Shown piece by piece: positions 12,956-15,884 of a DNA stretch of 15,884 bases. The notes beneath the pieces were generated by a model. It had not been told where the DNA came from. It worked only from the letters and a program-made list of their open reading frames with translations, and did not search any database. Positions within the stretch are counted from its first letter, which is position 1, and each line of letters starts with the position of its first letter. The DNA lies in NCBI GenBank assembly GCA_021813155.1, contig JAKALK010000014.1:1-15884 (forward strand), read 5' to 3'. The DNA comes from a bacterium (GTDB taxonomy: Bacteria > Patescibacteriota > Minisyncoccia > UBA6257 > 2-01-FULL-56-20). The translations under genes were made by a program, and so were the position numbers.

Positions 12956-13222
12956 ATGCTAACTAAACGAGTAAAATCGAAAATCGTGGCTGAACATCAA
13001 AAACACGACAAAGATACCGGTTCGGCTTCGGTGCAGGTAGCTACCCTAACTCGCCAGATCGAGGATCTCGCTAAACATCTAAAAAAGAACCCAAAGGACA
13101 ACCATTCGCGGAGGGGGCTTTTAAAGATGGTTTCGAAACGGAGGAAGTTTTTAGAGTACCTGAAAAGGCGAGAGCCGGAAACTTACGCCAAGATTATCAA
13201 AAAACTTGGCTTGAAAAAATAA
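12956..13222 (+). CDS. rpsO: 30S ribosomal protein uS15
   Basis: The 88-residue protein has the normal length and the conserved signature of S15: DTGSASVQVATLTRQI, then KDNHSRRGLLKMVSKRRKFLEYLK and a basic end (LGLKK). S15 binds the central domain of 16S rRNA early in small-subunit assembly. The start is leaderless by promoter position and has no Shine-Dalgarno. The NYN gene begins 5 nt after its stop and pnp follows; rpsO next to pnp is a widely conserved arrangement. In E. coli S15 represses its own mRNA through a leader structure, which cannot exist here if the leader is absent. Confidence 0.97.
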   Translation: MLTKRVKSKIVAEHQKHDKDTGSASVQVATLTRQIEDLAKHLKKNPKDNHSRRGLLKMVSKRRKFLEYLKRREPETYAKIIKKLGLKK

Positions 13223-13227
13223 GACAG

Positions 13228-13740
13228 ATGAGACCGAGTGCCGTTTATTCAAATCAGCGAGTAGGAATTTTCGTTGACGTTCAAAATCTTTACCATTCAT
13301 CCAAGAATCTTTATCACGGTCGGGTAAATTACCCAGAGTTGATGAAGAGTTTGGTTGGCGGTCGCCAGCTAATTAGGGCGATGGCGTATGTGGTTAAGAG
13401 TGATACCGCTCTAGGAGAGGCGGCTTTTTTTGATGCTCTTGAGAAATCAGGCCTTGAGCTTAGGAGTAAGGATTTGCAAATTTACCCGGACGGCCTTAAG
13501 AAGGCGGATTGGGATGTGGGTTTAGCGGTGGATGCAATTCGAATGGCTTCTTTTTTGGATGTGGTAATTTTGGTGACCGGCGACGGCGATTTTCTGCCGC
13601 TTGTAGATTATTTGAAGTGGGGGCTGGGGAGATTGGTCGAGGTGGCGGCTTTTAAGCGCACGGCTTCTTCAAAAATTCAAGAGGCGACGGATCGATTTAT
13701 TAACCTTGAAGAAATACCGAGAATAATTTTGCGGAAATAG
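13228..13740 (+). CDS. NYN-domain (LabA/DUF88-type) putative ribonuclease
   Basis: The 170-residue protein is a single NYN domain, a PIN-like nuclease fold. The conserved acidic positions are present: IFVDVQNLY (Asp17, Asn20), KKADWDVGLAVDAI (Asp94, Asp96, Asp102) and VILVTGDGDFLPLVDYL (Asp119, Asp121), with the family's GLGRLVEVAAF strand after it. Proteins of this group are expected to cut RNA with Mg2+, though many members have no known substrate. It sits between rpsO (5-nt gap) and pnp (56-nt gap) in the same direction, which suggests work on ribosomal or messenger RNA alongside PNPase. No signal peptide or extra domain is seen. The start ATG 13228 is the first codon after rpsO and leads straight into the fold. 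Confidence 0.88.
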   Translation: MRPSAVYSNQRVGIFVDVQNLYHSSKNLYHGRVNYPELMKSLVGGRQLIRAMAYVVKSDTALGEAAFFDALEKSGLELRSKDLQIYPDGLKKADWDVGLAVDAIRMASFLDVVILVTGDGDFLPLVDYLKWGLGRLVEVAAFKRTASSKIQEATDRFINLEEIPRIILRK

Positions 13741-13796
13741 GTAGTAGGCGGGCATTGTTCAATAACACTTACGAGACGAAGTGAGTGATAAATTAT

Positions 13797-15884
13797 ATGG
13801 ATAAAAAAATTTTTAAAACTGAAGTAGGGGGAAAAACGTTAACACTGGAGCTTTCGAATTTGGCGCCGCAGACTAACGCTTCGGTTCTGGCCAAGTACGG
13901 AGAGACGGCCGTTTTGGTTACAGTGGTGATGTCTAAAAAAGATTCTTCTGTAGATTATTTGCCTCTCAAAGTAGATTACGAAGAGAAATTCTATGCGGCC
14001 GGTAAGATTATTGGCAGCCGATTTATTCGAAGAGAAGGTAGGCCTTCGGATGAAGCCATTCTTTCGGGGCGGTTGGTAGACAGAGTTTTGCGACCTCTTT
14101 TCGACAATCGGATTCGTCGCGAGATTCAAGTCGTGGTAACCATTCTTTCTATTGACGAAGAAAACGATCCCGATTTCCCGGGATTACTTGGGGCTTCTAC
14201 GGCGCTTGCGATATCCGATGTTCCGTGGGGGGGACCAGTGGGAGGAGTAAGAGTTGCTAAGGTCGGTTCGAAAATTTTAGTGAATCCAAATAATTCGGAG
14301 ATGCAGTCGACTGATTTTGTTTTTGAGACTTTTGCGGCTGGACCGGAAGGCAGGATCAATATGGTGGAGTTAGGCGGGAACGAAGCTCAAGAGGGGGACG
14401 TACTAGAAGCTTTTCGAATGGGCCAAGAAGAAATTGATAAGTTGATTAGTTTTCAGAATAAGATAGTGACGGAGATTGGCAAAAAGAAAACCCAGTTGGT
14501 TCTAGCTGAGCCCGATTTGGGCTTAAAAGCTAAAGTGGATAAATTCTTGTCCGGCCAACTTGAGAAAGTAGTTTACGTGAAAGACAAGAGTGAGTATTAT
14601 AGCGGGCTTAGTAATCTTAAAGACGAACTCTTTGCTTTTCTTAAGGGAGACTATGAAGGGCGAGGAGAATTTTTTGATCCTAAACAGGTAGATTTTCTTT
14701 TCGATGAGGTGATGGATGTATTGGTTCACAAAAAAGCAATTCAGGAAAATCTTCGTCCAGACGGGAGGGCGATGGATGAAATTAGAGAACTCGCGGCTGA
14801 AGTAGGTCTCTTTGAGAGGACGCACGGCTCGGCGGTTTTTATGAGAGGGAATACTCACGCCTTGGCGATTACGACTCTGGGGCCACCGGGGGCGGAACAG
14901 TTGGTTGAAACGATGGAGTTTTCAGGGAAGCGTCGTTTTATGCTCCATTATAATTTTCCTCCTTATTCGGTGGGCGAGATCGGGTCTTTTAGGGGTCCGG
15001 GAAGGAGAGAGATTGGGCATGGAGCTTTAGCCGAGAAGGCGCTGAAATGGTTAATCCCTTCCCGCGAAGAATTTCCTTATACCATCCGCGTTGTTTCTGA
15101 AATAGTTTCATCGAACGGATCTTCCTCGATGGCTAGCGTGTGTGCCGGATCGCTTTCGCTTATGGATGCCGGGGTGCCGATAAAAAAGCCAGCGGCTGGA
15201 ATCGCGATGGGGATGATGGCTGACGAGAAAGGCAATTTTAAGATTCTCACTGATATCCAGGGCCCGGAAGATCATCACGGAGATATGGATTTTAAGGTGG
15301 CTGGGACGGAAGACGGTGTAACCGGGGTCCAGCTGGATGTTAAATTTCAAGGGCTGACTATGGAGATGATCGAGCAGACTTTGAGGCAGGCCAAGAAAGC
15401 TCGCTTGGAAATCTTAGGTTTTATTAAAAAAGTTCTAGAAAAACCTCGGGGCGCGATTTCGAAGTACGCGCCAGCCATAAAACAGTTTCAAATAGACCCT
15501 TCTAAGATTGGGATGGTGATTGGTCCCGGGGGGAAAATGATAAACGGTTTGATTGATAAATACGCCCTTTCTGGAATAGATATTGATGATGACGGGTGGG
15601 TTTTTGTTTCGGGCAGTAAGGTAGAGGCAGTGGAAGGAGCAGTGGCAGAAATAAAATCACTCACTAAGGAATTTAAGATAGGCGAGATTGTAGAAGGAAA
15701 AGTGGTTAGGATTTTAGAATTTGGAGCAATTGTAGATTTAGGAGGCGGTCAGGACGGAATGATTCACATCTCTGAATTTAAGAGTGGGTTTGTGAAGGAT
15801 ATAAACGAGGTGGCTCGAGTCGGAGATTTTGTAAGAGCAAAGGTGATAAAAGTGGAGGACGGCAAGATTGGGCTTTCGGTAAAA
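13797..15884 (+). CDS. pnp: Polynucleotide phosphorylase (PNPase), C-terminal end cut by window
   Basis: The frame is open from ATG 13797 to the window edge, 696 residues. PNPase degrades RNA 3' to 5' with phosphate, releasing nucleoside diphosphates, and acts as a trimer. The order is as expected: first RNase PH domain (ETAVLVTVVMSKK, RPSDEAILSGRLVDRVLRPLF), a helical linker, second RNase PH domain (RPDGRAMDEIRELAAEVGLFERTHGSAVFMRGNT shortened by family standards only slightly), KH domain with GPGG (576-579), and S1 domain from about 629 (GEIVEGKV, GAIVDLGGG, GMIHISEF). The catalytic set EDH, GDMDFK gives Asp492, Asp498 and Lys500, matching E. coli Asp486, Asp492 and Lys494. Only the end of S1 and the tail are missing. 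The 56-nt gap before it has a small hairpin (CACTT 13766-13770 with AAGTG 13779-13783) that could be a processing site; there is no Shine-Dalgarno. Confidence 0.96.
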   Translation, partial: MDKKIFKTEVGGKTLTLELSNLAPQTNASVLAKYGETAVLVTVVMSKKDSSVDYLPLKVDYEEKFYAAGKIIGSRFIRREGRPSDEAILSGRLVDRVLRPLFDNRIRREIQVVVTILSIDEENDPDFPGLLGASTALAISDVPWGGPVGGVRVAKVGSKILVNPNNSEMQSTDFVFETFAAGPEGRINMVELGGNEAQEGDVLEAFRMGQEEIDKLISFQNKIVTEIGKKKTQLVLAEPDLGLKAKVDKFLSGQLEKVVYVKDKSEYYSGLSNLKDELFAFLKGDYEGRGEFFDPKQVDFLFDEVMDVLVHKKAIQENLRPDGRAMDEIRELAAEVGLFERTHGSAVFMRGNTHALAITTLGPPGAEQLVETMEFSGKRRFMLHYNFPPYSVGEIGSFRGPGRREIGHGALAEKALKWLIPSREEFPYTIRVVSEIVSSNGSSSMASVCAGSLSLMDAGVPIKKPAAGIAMGMMADEKGNFKILTDIQGPEDHHGDMDFKVAGTEDGVTGVQLDVKFQGLTMEMIEQTLRQAKKARLEILGFIKKVLEKPRGAISKYAPAIKQFQIDPSKIGMVIGPGGKMINGLIDKYALSGIDIDDDGWVFVSGSKVEAVEGAVAEIKSLTKEFKIGEIVEGKVVRILEFGAIVDLGGGQDGMIHISEFKSGFVKDINEVARVGDFVRAKVIKVEDGKIGLSVK

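Noticed and set aside
1..15884. CRISPR array, rRNA genes, insertion sequence or transposase
   Set aside because: No regularly spaced repeats, no rRNA-like stretches and no transposase motifs were found on either strand.

Overview
The window looks like a chromosomal segment of a Candidate Phyla Radiation (Patescibacteria) bacterium, probably in or near Parcubacteria. The reasons are: three tandem paralogues of the small two-helix 'type IV secretion pilin' family typical of these genomes; a solitary solute-binding protein with a transmembrane anchor instead of a lipobox; a degenerate metallo-beta-lactamase-fold gene upstream of gyrA; many starts without a Shine-Dalgarno sequence, several apparently leaderless; and tRNA genes without an encoded CCA. 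One gene ends in TGA, so TGA appears to be a stop here, arguing against the TGA=Gly code of Gracilibacteria/SR1. The lineage call is an inference; no phylogeny was computed.

Layout. 1-520 (minus) is the N-terminal part of a cation diffusion facilitator, cut by the window edge. 521-979 holds tRNA-Arg(TCT), tRNA-Phe(GAA) and a two-way terminator. 980-2071 (minus) is a four-domain ribosomal protein S1, divergent from a plus-strand run at 2185-8719: degenerate MBL protein, small membrane protein, gyrA, anchored solute-binding protein, a pilin-peptidase fusion and two more pilin-like proteins. This run ends at a strong terminator (8737-8769).

8855-11650 (minus) is a compositionally different two-gene unit with its own promoter and terminator: an Ig-like repeat protein without a signal peptide, then a protein with about six membrane helices. 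I recognise neither. Upstream of it, tRNA-Leu(TAG) sits between two related long imperfect hairpins (11651-11713 and 11881-11946), followed by a Xer-type tyrosine recombinase (minus, 11986-12876).

12956-15884 (plus) is an RNA-metabolism cluster: rpsO (uS15), a NYN/LabA-type putative RNase, and pnp (PNPase, missing only its extreme C-terminus at the window edge). Core genes (S1, gyrA, uS15, PNPase, Xer, tRNAs) thus alternate with cell-surface genes (pilins, solute-binding protein) and one likely acquired cassette.

Most worth attention: the two-gene cassette, the paired hairpins around tRNA-Leu with a compensatory base change, the pilin-peptidase fusion, and the repeated placement of -10 boxes only 6-15 nt before ATG codons.
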